Origin: CAYMEK01 sp964389305
GTDB taxonomy: Bacteria > Spirochaetota > Spirochaetia > SZUA-6 > DRHE01
NCBI GenBank assembly: GCA_964389305.1
Contig: CAYMEK010000012.1
Coordinates: forward strand, 1 to 64,000
DNA length: 64,000 bases
Direction of reading: 5' to 3'
Shown: positions 16,471 to 25,600 of the stretch, piece by piece
How the letters are laid out: each line of letters begins with the position of its first letter
How positions within the stretch are numbered: the stretch's first letter is position 1
Made by a program: the position numbers and the translations under genes
Notes under the pieces: generated by a model
Databases searched by the model: none
Seen by the model: only the letters and a program-made list of their open reading frames with translations
What the model was told of the DNA's origin: nothing

Positions 16471-17795
16471 CTCTTCAAGGCGGCCAGGTTCCCGGCGCCG
16501 CGCCTCCCTGAGGCCATGCCGGCTTTCCCGGCAGGGGTCGATGCGGCCGGGTACTGCCCGCCGGCGGTCTTTAGAAATTCCAGGACGGTCGTCCTCCCGA
16601 GAGACCTCACTGCGGCTCCGGTAACCGCCTGGAACAGGGCAAGGGCTTCCTCGCTCCGCCAGGGGGCTTCAGCCGGGTCCCCAAGCAGGCTCCGAAAAAG
16701 CTCCTGCAGGCTGATCTTGTCCAGAGAGCGGGCCGGCGTGAGCAAAGCATTCTCTTCGCCGGCGGACAGCAGCAGGTTGTCCTGACGAAACTGGTCGATG
16801 ACATGCGAGATATCGGCGAGAGAAACGCTGAAATGCCGGGCCAGCAGTGATCGGCTGGGAGGCGACTCGCCCCGGAAGAAGCGGCCGGCCACGTAGAAAA
16901 AGACCTCCAAACCGAAGAGGAACCGCTCCGCCGGGCTTATCTGGCCGAGCCGCTTTCCGAGCCAGGCCAGCTTCCGGTGCTGGTGTACGAAGGCAATTTC
17001 CAGGGACAGCAGCACAATCGTCCAGGCCACATAGAGCCAAATCAGAAATATCGGGATGACGGCCAAAGATCCGTACACGATGGACAGACGGATCACATAA
17101 GTGATCCAGAAGAAAAAGATCCTCCGGGCCGCCTCCCAAAGCAGCGCGCCGACCGCTGCCCCAATCAGAGCGCTTTCCGCGTGAACTCGCCCGGAAGGAA
17201 TGAACAGGATCATTACCAGCAGGGCGACAAAGATGAAAATCGAAGGGAGCACACCGGTGAGAAACGCCAGGGTCCTGCCGATCTCCTCGACCGTGGAACC
17301 GCCCACAAGAGAGCCGAGCATCCCGGTTAGATTGAGGCCGATGCTGAACAAGAAGCTGCCTACTATCAGGATAGAGGCGTAGGTGGCCAGCCGGCGGAGC
17401 GAGTTTTTCTGGGTTCTGCTTCCCCATACGGCGTTGAAGGTGCTTTGGATGGTGTTGAGCAGGAACACGGCTGTAATCAGGAAGAAGAGCAGGCCCACCA
17501 CTCCGAGTGCCCGGGTGTTTTCCACAAAGCGCTGGATGTAGGGCATGATTTCTTCCTGGCTGGTCGGTACTAACTGGGTGAACAGAAACGCCTGGATATT
17601 TGCCACGACCTCGGAAAACGAGCCTAGGGCCGAGAAGAGCGAAAACAGCAGGGCGGAGAGGGGTACCAGCGCCAGCAGGCTGGCAAAAGCGAGGCTGGCC
17701 GCCCTGGTCAGGCACTGATCCCGCTGGAACTCGGCGAACAGCCGCTTGACAAACAGGGCCGCAGCGGGGAATAAACGATCCTTGCGGTCTGCCAT
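16428..17795 (-). CDS. YihY/BrkB family inner-membrane protein
   Basis: 455 residues. The N-terminal 290 residues hold about six membrane segments with the family motifs CLTRAASLAFASLLALVPL and VWGSRTQKNSLRR. The remaining C-terminal part, about 150 residues, is soluble and looks like a winged-helix-type tail (LARHFSVSLADISHVIDQF), known in some members. The family has no firm biochemical role; older links to RNase BN are withdrawn. It is divergent from the sigma-54 activator gene. Confidence 0.85.
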   Translation of the reverse strand: MADRKDRLFPAAALFVKRLFAEFQRDQCLTRAASLAFASLLALVPLSALLFSLFSALGSFSEVVANIQAFLFTQLVPTSQEEIMPYIQRFVENTRALGVVGLLFFLITAVFLLNTIQSTFNAVWGSRTQKNSLRRLATYASILIVGSFLFSIGLNLTGMLGSLVGGSTVEEIGRTLAFLTGVLPSIFIFVALLVMILFIPSGRVHAESALIGAAVGALLWEAARRIFFFWITYVIRLSIVYGSLAVIPIFLIWLYVAWTIVLLSLEIAFVHQHRKLAWLGKRLGQISPAERFLFGLEVFFYVAGRFFRGESPPSRSLLARHFSVSLADISHVIDQFRQDNLLLSAGEENALLTPARSLDKISLQELFRSLLGDPAEAPWRSEEALALFQAVTGAAVRSLGRTTVLEFLKTAGGQYPAASTPAGKAGMASGRRGAGNLAALKRWLWSRIGRADRSV

Positions 17796-17895
17796 AATCG
17801 GGTCCAGTTCCTTGCTACACAGGCATTATAGGACGCCGAACGGGATAAGGCAAAGGGCCGGCGGTGCCGCATCGGCGGTGCTGGGGGCTTCCTTC

Positions 17896-17924
17896 TTGAC
17901 AGATCCCGTTTTTTTCACTACACA
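17896..17924 (+). promoter_or_regulatory. Possible sigma-70 promoter of the activator gene
   Basis: TTGACA (17896-17901), 17 bases, TACACA (17919-17924). The -35 is perfect and the -10 weak, which would suit a gene kept at low level or controlled by the dyad just downstream. Confidence 0.45.
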
Positions 17925-17946
17925 AGGGTAACTAATATCTCATAAT

Positions 17947-17962
17947 CCTACACTATTGTAGG
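17947..17962. promoter_or_regulatory. CCTAC-N6-GTAGG dyad overlapping the activator ribosome site
   Basis: CCTACACTATTGTAGG, a near-perfect dyad, ends in the AGGAG that is the likely ribosome site of the sigma-54 activator (ATG 17975). A matching dyad with the same flanks (AATCCTAC...GTAGGA) lies upstream of glnA. Its place suggests autoregulation. Confidence 0.55.
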
Positions 17963-17974
17963 AGATAGGAACCG

Positions 17975-19570
17975 ATGTTGAAGGCCAAAACAGCAGGCAA
18001 CCGGGAAACAGGTCTGGAAACCACGGCCAGCCATCCTTACGTAGCTGAGAAAATCCAGGAGCTGTCGCTGCTCTTCGATATCAGCCAGACCCTCGACTCC
18101 AGCATGGATCTACGGGACACCCTGGGACCGGTATTGCATATCATCGCCAGATACAAGGGAATCTTGAGGGGGAGCCTGACCCTGCTGAACCGGGAAAGCG
18201 GCGAGATCTCGACGGAGGCCGCCTACGGCCTGTCCCCCAGCCAGCAGCGACGCGGGCGCTATCGGGTGGGAGAGGGGATCATCGGACAGGTTTTCGAGAC
18301 CGGTAAGCCGGCGATAATCCCCAAAGTATCGGAGGAACCGCGCTACCTGAACCGCACAGGCGCAGTCACCGGGGAAGAAGGGCGGGATCTTTCCTACATC
18401 AGTGTTCCCATCAAGCTGGAAAATCGGATCATCGGTGCTCTCAGTGTAGATCGAGTGCACGCCGGTCAGCTCTCCCTCGAGGAGGATCTGCGGCTGTACT
18501 CGATCATCGCCTCGCTCATCTCCCAGGCCGTGAAGCTGCGCCAGTCGGCCCAGGAGGAACGGCAGCGGCTGATCGAGGAAAACCTGCGTCTCACCAAAGA
18601 GCTGAAGGACCGTTTCCGTCCTTCCAACATCATCGGCAACTCCAATGCGATGCAGGAAGTCTACGATCTCATCGCCCAGGTCTCGAAGAGCGACGCCACC
18701 GTGCTTATACGCGGAGAAAGCGGAACGGGCAAGGAACTGGTAGCCCATGCGATCCACTACAACAGCCTGCGGGCGGCAAAGCCCTTCATCAAGGTTAACT
18801 GCGCCGCCCTCCCGGAATCGGTGATCGAAAGCGAGCTGTTCGGGCATGAGAAGGGGGCTTTTACCGGCGCGGTCTCCAGTCGAAAAGGACGTTTTGAGCT
18901 GGCTGACGGGGGCTCGCTTTTCCTGGACGAGGTGGGGGATCTTTCTCCAGCCCTGCAAATCAAGCTCCTGCGGGTGCTGCAGGAAAAGGAATTCGAGCGG
19001 GTCGGAGGAACGGAGACGATCAAGGTGGACGTACGCCTGATCGCGGCCACCAACATCGACCTGGAAAGACGGATCGCCGAAGGCCGGTTCCGCCAGGACC
19101 TGTACTACCGGCTCGACGTGTTTCCGATCCACCTTCCGCCCCTACGGGAGCGAAAGACCGACATCCTGCTTCTGGCAGACTACTTCGTAGAGAAATACGG
19201 GAAGCGCAATCACAAGGATGTTCGGCGTATATCCACCCCGGCCATCGATATGCTGATGGCCTACCACTGGCCGGGGAACGTAAGGGAGCTGGAAAACTGT
19301 ATCGAACGAGCCGTCCTGCTGAGCAGGGACGATGTGATCCACGGCCACCATCTACCTCCAACCTTGCAGACCGCCGAAACCAGCGGCACCGCCTTTAGCG
19401 GGAGGCTGGCTTCGGCGCTGGAAAACGTGGAGCAGGAGTTGATTCTCGATGCCCTGAAATCCGCCAGGGGCAACATGGCCAAGGCGGCTCGCGGGCTCGG
19501 CGTATCGGAGCGCGTCATGGGCTTGCGGGTTCACAAGTATCGCATCGACTCCAAACGTTTCCGCCGCTGA
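17975..19570 (+). CDS. Sigma-54-dependent activator, NifA-like (GAF-AAA-Fis)
   Basis: Enhancer-binding protein of 531 residues. A GAF domain occupies about 30-190, an AAA+ domain about 205-440 with Walker A GESGTGKE at 247, the sigma-54 contact loop GAFTGA at 294-299 and Walker B LFLDEVGD. A Fis-type helix-turn-helix follows at the C-terminus (GNMAKAARGLGVSERVMGLRV). This is the NifA layout. GAF domains in NifA respond to 2-oxoglutarate or other nitrogen signals. The next gene is glnA with a sigma-54 promoter, so I infer this protein controls glutamine synthetase; no nif genes are in the window, so the name nifA is withheld. Confidence 0.92.
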   Translation: MLKAKTAGNRETGLETTASHPYVAEKIQELSLLFDISQTLDSSMDLRDTLGPVLHIIARYKGILRGSLTLLNRESGEISTEAAYGLSPSQQRRGRYRVGEGIIGQVFETGKPAIIPKVSEEPRYLNRTGAVTGEEGRDLSYISVPIKLENRIIGALSVDRVHAGQLSLEEDLRLYSIIASLISQAVKLRQSAQEERQRLIEENLRLTKELKDRFRPSNIIGNSNAMQEVYDLIAQVSKSDATVLIRGESGTGKELVAHAIHYNSLRAAKPFIKVNCAALPESVIESELFGHEKGAFTGAVSSRKGRFELADGGSLFLDEVGDLSPALQIKLLRVLQEKEFERVGGTETIKVDVRLIAATNIDLERRIAEGRFRQDLYYRLDVFPIHLPPLRERKTDILLLADYFVEKYGKRNHKDVRRISTPAIDMLMAYHWPGNVRELENCIERAVLLSRDDVIHGHHLPPTLQTAETSGTAFSGRLASALENVEQELILDALKSARGNMAKAARGLGVSERVMGLRVHKYRIDSKRFRR

Positions 19571-19581
19571 GGACAAGGATT

Positions 19582-19643
19582 CCGACATTGCGGTAGCTTT
19601 TATGGCGCTAATCCTACATCGAGGTAGGAATTGTCGGGAGTTT
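19582..19643 (+). terminator. Possible terminator-like structure after the activator gene
   Basis: CCGACA (19582-19587) can pair with TGTCGG (19632-19637), enclosing the CCTAC dyad, and is followed by GAG and a T run. The wide loop makes it weak. The dyad may therefore serve in RNA as well as DNA. Confidence 0.3.
19613..19628. promoter_or_regulatory. CCTAC-N6-GTAGG dyad, candidate upstream activator site for glnA
   Basis: CCTACATCGAGGTAGG, with the same arms and flanks as the dyad ahead of the activator gene. It ends about 75 bases before the -24 element of the glnA promoter, a usual distance for an enhancer-binding-protein site. Confidence 0.55.
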
Positions 19644-19701
19644 TTTCTGTGAATACGTAGTAACTACTTATCATATATGAAATTAATGAAATTTATATTT
19701 T

Positions 19702-19717
19702 TGGTATAATAATTGCT
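19702..19717 (+). promoter_or_regulatory. Sigma-54 promoter of glnA
   Basis: TGGTATAATAATTGCT carries GG (19703-19704), exactly ten bases, then GC (19715-19716), the defining -24/-12 spacing. Transcription would start near 19727, leaving a 30-base leader with AAGGAG. The embedded TATAAT could also act as a sigma-70 -10, but no good -35 precedes it. Confidence 0.75.
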
Positions 19718-19758
19718 TTTAAATTTCTGTCTCATCTGTACATGTAAGGAGTAACATC

Positions 19759-21183
19759 ATGGTTGACGAGAAAAAAGCGAAAGATGTTCTTGACTTGGTT
19801 GCCAAGGAGCACATTCAAGTGGTAGATCTTCGTTTCATGGACTTCCCCGGTCTGTGGCAGCACTTCACCGTCCCTTCCAGGGAGCTGGATGGCGATTCCT
19901 TCGAACAGGGCTTCGGTTTCGACGGCTCCAGTATTCGCGGCTGGCAGACGATCAACGAGTCGGACATGCTGGTCAAACCGGTGCCGGAGACCGCGTTCAT
20001 TGATCCGTTCCTCCAGGAGAAGACCCTGGTATTGATCTGCAACATCTGCGATCCGATCACCGGGGAGGATTACACCCGCGATCCTCGTCATATTGCGATC
20101 AAGGCGGAGAAGTACCTGAAGCACTCCCAGGTGGCGGATACCGCCTACTTCGGCCCGGAGGCCGAGTTCTTCGTCTTCGACGACATCCGCTTCGATCAGA
20201 ACGAGCACGAAGGCTACTACTACATCGACTCTGTGGAGGGGCGCTGGAACACAGGACGGCAGGAAGAGCCGAACCTGGGCTACAAGCCGCGTTACAAGGA
20301 GGGCTACTTCCCGGTCCCCCCATCCGACAGCCAGCAGGACCTGCGCACGGAGATGATGCTCACCCTCGAGAGCATCGGCATCGAGGTGGAAGCCCAGCAC
20401 CACGAGGTGGCCACGGGGGGACAGGCGGAGATAGACATGCGCTTTTCCAGCCTGGTGGTGATGGCGGATAAGCTGCTCAAATATAAGTACGTGATAAAGA
20501 ATACGGCGCGCAGGCACAACAAGACCGTCACCTTCATGCCCAAACCGGTCTTCAATGACAACGGCAGCGGCATGCACGTGCACATGTCCCTGTGGAAAGC
20601 CGGTACCAATCTCTTCGCCGGGGAAGGCTACGCCGGTCTGTCCGATACCGGCCTGTATGCCATCGGCGGGATCCTCAAGCACGCCCCTTCGATCCTGGCG
20701 TTTTCCAACCCGACCACGAACAGCTACAAACGGCTGGTGCCCGGATTCGAGGCTCCAGTGAACCTGGCTTACTCCAGGCGCAATCGCAGCGCCGCCGTGC
20801 GCATCCCCATGTACTTCACTTCTCCCAAGGCCAAGCGGATCGAGTTCCGCTGCCCTGATCCGAGCTGTAATCCCTACCTGGCTTTTTCGGCCATGCTCAT
20901 GGCAGCGGTGGACGGGATACTGAACAAGATCGATCCGGGAGAGCCGTTGGACAAGGACATCTACGATCTGCCGCCCGAAGAGCTGGCCAAGGTCCCCCAG
21001 ACGCCGGGCTCCCTCAACGAGGCGCTGAAGGCTCTCGAGGCCGACCACGAGTACCTTTTGAAAGGAGATGTGTTCACCGTCGATGTCATCGAGACCTGGA
21101 TCGACTACAAGATAACCAACGAGGTGCAGGCCCTGGCCCTGCGGCCCCATCCATGGGAGTTCGCCCTGTACTACGACATCTAG
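19759..21183 (+). CDS. glnA: Glutamine synthetase, type I (GSI-beta like)
   Basis: Makes glutamine from glutamate, ammonia and ATP. 474 residues, normal for GSI. It has FGFDGSSIRGW, the Glu ligands in FGPEAEFF, NDNGSGMHVHMS, the ATP/glutamate region NSYKRLVPG and the RNRSAAVRIP loop. Tyr402 in DIYDLPPEE is at the adenylylation site of enteric GlnA, so control by adenylylation is possible. AAGGAG precedes the ATG. It is transcribed from a sigma-54 promoter and follows a NifA-like activator. Confidence 0.97.
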   Translation: MVDEKKAKDVLDLVAKEHIQVVDLRFMDFPGLWQHFTVPSRELDGDSFEQGFGFDGSSIRGWQTINESDMLVKPVPETAFIDPFLQEKTLVLICNICDPITGEDYTRDPRHIAIKAEKYLKHSQVADTAYFGPEAEFFVFDDIRFDQNEHEGYYYIDSVEGRWNTGRQEEPNLGYKPRYKEGYFPVPPSDSQQDLRTEMMLTLESIGIEVEAQHHEVATGGQAEIDMRFSSLVVMADKLLKYKYVIKNTARRHNKTVTFMPKPVFNDNGSGMHVHMSLWKAGTNLFAGEGYAGLSDTGLYAIGGILKHAPSILAFSNPTTNSYKRLVPGFEAPVNLAYSRRNRSAAVRIPMYFTSPKAKRIEFRCPDPSCNPYLAFSAMLMAAVDGILNKIDPGEPLDKDIYDLPPEELAKVPQTPGSLNEALKALEADHEYLLKGDVFTVDVIETWIDYKITNEVQALALRPHPWEFALYYDI

Positions 21184-21361
21184 GCGCAGAAGCACCGCTC
21201 GCTCACAATCTTGTCCCTGAATGGGGGCGATTTGGGTGCACCGGGGAACACGAATACAATGATCCGGGTCAGGATACTGGTCGATCCACTGTACCGGACA
21301 CCCTAGCGATTCGCGGTAGGACACGGAGAAACCGTATTCGAATCCAACGACAGATGCTATC

Positions 21362-21390
21362 TTGACTTATTCAGTAGGGTTTATTATCAT
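21362..21390 (+). promoter_or_regulatory. Promoter of fabV
   Basis: TTGACT (21362-21367), a 17-base spacer, TATCAT (21385-21390), 32 bases before the GTG start. The earlier part of this spacer (21184-21361) shows no gene or strong hairpin. Confidence 0.55.
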
Positions 21391-21422
21391 CATGGTCAAA
21401 CCAGGACCCCGGGGGGAAAGCC

Positions 21423-22592
21423 GTGGTTATCGAGCCGAAAATCGTGAAAAACATCTGCCTTACCGCCCACCCGCTGGGCTGCACGCGGCAGGTTCAGGAA
21501 CAGATCAAGTCCATCCAGGGCCGAGGCGGCCTGGAGGGCACCAAAAGGGCCCTGATCGTGGGCGCTTCGAACGGTTACGGACTGGCCGCACGCATCGTTT
21601 CCGCTTATGCCTGCGCCGCGGCGACCGTGGGTGTCGCTCTCGAGCGCCCGGGCTCTGAAAGCAAATCGGGAAGCGCCGGATGGTACAACGACCTCGCCTT
21701 TCGCCAAGCGGCTGCCCGCGACGGCCTTGACGCCTGGAGCATCAACGGCGACGCCTTCTCCCGGGAAACCAAGGATCAGGCCCTGGAATTGATCAGGAGC
21801 AGGCTCGGCGCCGTAGATCTGGTGGTGTACAGCATCGCCTCTCCGCGCAGAATCGATCCGGGGACCGGCGCCCTGCATTCCTCGGTGATCAAACCCATCG
21901 CCAGGCCTTTCGTGGCCAAGACCGTGGACTTCCAGAGCGGGGAGGTCTCGGAAATCCGATCGGAGCCGGTAAGCTCGCAGAAGGAGGTCGAAGATACCGT
22001 CAAAGTCATGGGTGGGGAAGACTGGGCCTTGTGGATCGGCGAGCTGGAGGAGGCCGGTTTGCTAGAGCCCGGTGCGACGACCGTGGCCTTTTCCTACATC
22101 GGTCCCTCCTTCACCGCCCCGATCTACCGGGAGGGAACCATAGGCAGGGCCAAGGTGCACCTAGAGCAAACGGCCAGGCACCTCAATGAACGGCTGGCAG
22201 CCTCGGGCGGCAGGGCGCTGATCTCGGTCAACAAAGCGCTGGTCACCCGGGCCAGCGCCGTGATCCCGGCGGTGCCCCTCTACATAGCGCTTCTCTACCG
22301 GGTGATGAAGAAAAAAGGATTGCACGAGGTATGCATCCAGCAGATGGACCGGCTGTTCAGGGACTACCTTTACGCCGACAGCCCGGCTCCTCTCGATGAA
22401 GAGGGTCGGATCCGCCTCGACGACCAGGAGATGCGCCCCGATGTCCAGGAGGAGGTGTCCCGCCTCTGGGAACAGGTGGACACGGAAAACCTGGATCACC
22501 TTTCCGACATAGCCGGATTCCGCGAGGAGTATCTGCGTTACCACGGCTTCGGGATTCCCGGCGTAGACTACCAGGCGGATGTCGAGACTTGA
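21423..22592 (+). CDS. fabV: Trans-2-enoyl-CoA/ACP reductase (FabV/Ter)
   Basis: NADH-dependent reductase of trans-2-enoyl thioesters, for fatty-acid elongation or butyryl-CoA formation. Residues 1-12 (VIEPKIVKNICLT) and HPLGCTRQVQEQI are hallmark FabV sequence. GASNGYGLAARI is the NADH site and YREGTIGRAK the Tyr-X8-Lys active site that separates FabV from FabI. 389 residues is normal. The GTG start has a purine-rich GGGGGGAAA upstream. The family is well characterised in Treponema denticola. Confidence 0.95.
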   Translation: MVIEPKIVKNICLTAHPLGCTRQVQEQIKSIQGRGGLEGTKRALIVGASNGYGLAARIVSAYACAAATVGVALERPGSESKSGSAGWYNDLAFRQAAARDGLDAWSINGDAFSRETKDQALELIRSRLGAVDLVVYSIASPRRIDPGTGALHSSVIKPIARPFVAKTVDFQSGEVSEIRSEPVSSQKEVEDTVKVMGGEDWALWIGELEEAGLLEPGATTVAFSYIGPSFTAPIYREGTIGRAKVHLEQTARHLNERLAASGGRALISVNKALVTRASAVIPAVPLYIALLYRVMKKKGLHEVCIQQMDRLFRDYLYADSPAPLDEEGRIRLDDQEMRPDVQEEVSRLWEQVDTENLDHLSDIAGFREEYLRYHGFGIPGVDYQADVET

Positions 22593-22595
22593 GGG

Positions 22596-22629
22596 TTGAC
22601 AGATAAATAGATATTGCATATGTATACAT
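22596..22629 (+). promoter_or_regulatory. Promoter and palindrome upstream of gltB
   Basis: TTGACA (22596-22601), 17 bases, TATGTA (22619-22624). The perfect palindrome ATGTATACAT (22620-22629) covers the -10, and a related TGTGTATA follows, so a repressor site is plausible. Confidence 0.5.
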
Positions 22630-22661
22630 TTTGTGTATATTAGTCCATAAGCGGGAGAACT

Positions 22662-25600
22662 ATGAACGGCAGCCGGGAAACCTTGTACGATCCTCGATAC
22701 GAGCACGACGCCTGCGGTGTGGGCTTCATCGCCCAGATTAACGGTAAAAAGTCCCACCAGATCATCCGCCAGGCGATCCAGGCTCTCCGCAACCTCGAGC
22801 ACCGGGGAGCCATAGGCGGCGATCTGAAAACCGGCGATGGGGCCGGAATCCTCTTCCAGATTCCTCACCGCTTCTTCTCCCGGGTGCTGGATTTCAACTT
22901 GCCTCCCGCGGGCAGCTATGGAGTGGGTTTTCTTTTTCTACCGCAAGACAAGATAGAAGCGCAGCGGGCGCGCAACCTGGCCGAAGAGGTTCTGTCTCGG
23001 GAGGGGGCAAAGCTGCTGGGGTGGCGGCCGGTGCCGGTAGAACCGGAATGTCTCGGAGAGCAGGCCCGCGCGGAGATGCCTTCTTTCTGGCAGCTTTTCC
23101 TGACGCTGCCTGCGGCAGGAAAAGAGACGGCGGGAGAGGAGATGGAGCGACGCCTGTATCTGATACGGAAATGCCTGGAGAACGAGGCGAGCAATGCGGG
23201 ATGGGACGTGGACCGCTTCTATATTGCTTCCCTTTCCGGTGCAACCATTGTGTATAAGGGAATGTTCGTCTCCACCCAATTCGAGAGCTTCTATCCGGAT
23301 CTAAAGGACCGGGACCTGACCAGCTCGATAGCGGTGTTCCATCAGCGCTACAGCACCAATACCTTCCCCTCCTGGTATCTGGCCCAGCCCTTCCGCTTCA
23401 TCGCTCACAATGGCGAGATCAACACCTTACGGCGCAATGTAAACAATATGCGCGCCAGGGAGTCGAGCCTTTCCTCCGAGCTGTTCAGGAAAAATCTGGA
23501 CAAGCTCAGGCCGATCGTCAATCCCACCTTGAGCGACTCGGCCATCTTCGACAATGTGCTGGAGCTGCTTACCCTGGGCGGCCGCTCGATCGAGCATTCG
23601 ATCATCATGATGATCCCCGAAGCCTTCGGGACCCGCTACCACATCTCCCAGGACAAGAAGGCCTTCTATGAATACCACGCCGCGATCATGGAACCCTGGG
23701 ACGGACCGGCGGCGGTCTGCTTCTGCGACGGCGTGAGGGTGGGCGCGATCCTGGATCGCAACGGCCTGCGGCCCGCCCGGTACGTCATCACCAAGAGCGG
23801 CAAGGCCATTCTGGCCTCCGAGGTGGGCGTCCTGGACATACGGCCCGAAGACGTGCTGGAAAAGGGCCGGCTGGCTCCCGGTAAGATGATCATGGTAGAT
23901 ACCCGGCGAGGTCGGGTCATAAAGGATCACGAAATCAAGTCAGCGATCTCCCGGCGCAAACCCTACCGCCATTGGCTGGAGCGCAACCGCATCCAGCTTG
24001 CCGGGCTCTTCGGCGTGCCCCGGCCGGCGCCCATCGACAGGGCGGGAGTCGCCCTGGCGCAGAGGGCTTTCGGCTACACCCGGGAAGACCTGCGGGCGAT
24101 CATCGCTCCGATGGTAGAAAACGCACAGGAGCCGGTAGGCTCCATGGGAAACGACACGCCGCCGGCCGTGCTCTCCAGGCGGCCCCAGCTGCTGTTCAAC
24201 TATTTCAAGCAGTTGTTCGCCCAGGTGACCAATCCCCCGATAGATCCCTACAGGGAGAACCTGGTCATGTCGTTGATGAGCTTCGTGGGCAAGGAACGCA
24301 ATCTGCTGGCGGAAACCCCCGAGCACTGCCATCAGCTCAAGCTCTCTCACCCGGTGCTGACCAACGACGATGTCGAGATGCTGCGTACCCAGCCGATAAA
24401 AGACTTCAAAGTGTGCACCGTGCCGATCCTCTTCGATGCTACAGGCAAGCCGGGAGCGCTGGAGCTGGCCCTGGAAGAGGTCTGCCGGGAGGTGGAAGCC
24501 AGGATCGACGAGGGCTACTCCCTGGTTATCCTCAGCGATCGGGAAATCAGCAGGGAGAGAGCCGCCATTCCTTCTCTTCTGGCTATTTCCGGCGTGCATC
24601 ACTACCTGGTCCGGCGGGGCAAGCGCCATCTGAGCGGACTGGTAATCGAAACAGGCGAGGCCCGGGAAGTTCACCACTTTGCCGCCCTGGTAGCCTTTGG
24701 GGCCAGCGGCATCAATCCCTATCTGGTGTTCGAGTCCCTCGGCGATCTGCAGGAGCTGGGCTATATCACCAAGGAGCTGACGATTCAGGAAGCGATAGAG
24801 CACTACATCACCGCCGTGAAGAAAGGCTTGCTCAAGGTGATGTCCAAGATGGGCATCTCGACCATACGCAGCTACAGGGGCGCCCAGATCTTCGAGGCCG
24901 TGGGTCTGGGCCGGGAACTGATCGATCGCTATTTCACCGGCACTCCCTCTCTGATCGGCGGCATAGGCATCGAAGTCATCGAGGCGGACAGGCTGGCCGT
25001 GCACGCCGCCGCCTTCACAGATGTGGTGAAGCCGGCGTCCCCTGCGGTTTCCGCCGTCTACGGCCTGCCCTCGGGCGGGCTGTACAACCAGCGCGCGGGT
25101 TCCGAGTCCCACCTCTTCTCTCCCGAAGCGATCGCCCTGCTGCAGAAAGCCACCCGTGAGAGGGATTACCGGATCTTCAAGCAGTACAGCGGGATCGTCA
25201 ACGACACGGCGCGCAACCTCTGCACGCTGCGCAGTCTTCTTCGTTTCCGCCCGGGCCAGCCGGTGCCGATCGAAGAGGTGGAGCCCGTCGAGTCCATCAG
25301 CAAGCGCTTCGTAAGCTCGGCCATGTCCTTCGGCTCGATCAGCAAGGAGGCCCACGAGACCCTGGCCCGGGCGATGAACCGGTTAGGAAGCCGCAGCAAC
25401 TCGGGAGAAGGAGGGGAGGACGAATACCGTTACAAGGGGGAGGTCGAGGGGGAGAGCATCAACAGCCGGATCAAGCAGGTGGCTTCGGCCCGCTTCGGCG
25501 TGACCTCCAGCTACCTGGTCAGCGCTGAAGAGCTGCAGATCAAGATGGCCCAGGGAGCCAAACCAGGAGAAGGAGGCCAGCTCCCCGGCCACAAGGTAGA

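Noticed and set aside
21184..21361. Possible tRNA after glnA, from a TTCGAATCC-like T-loop
   Set aside because: I could not build an acceptor stem, D arm and anticodon arm around it.
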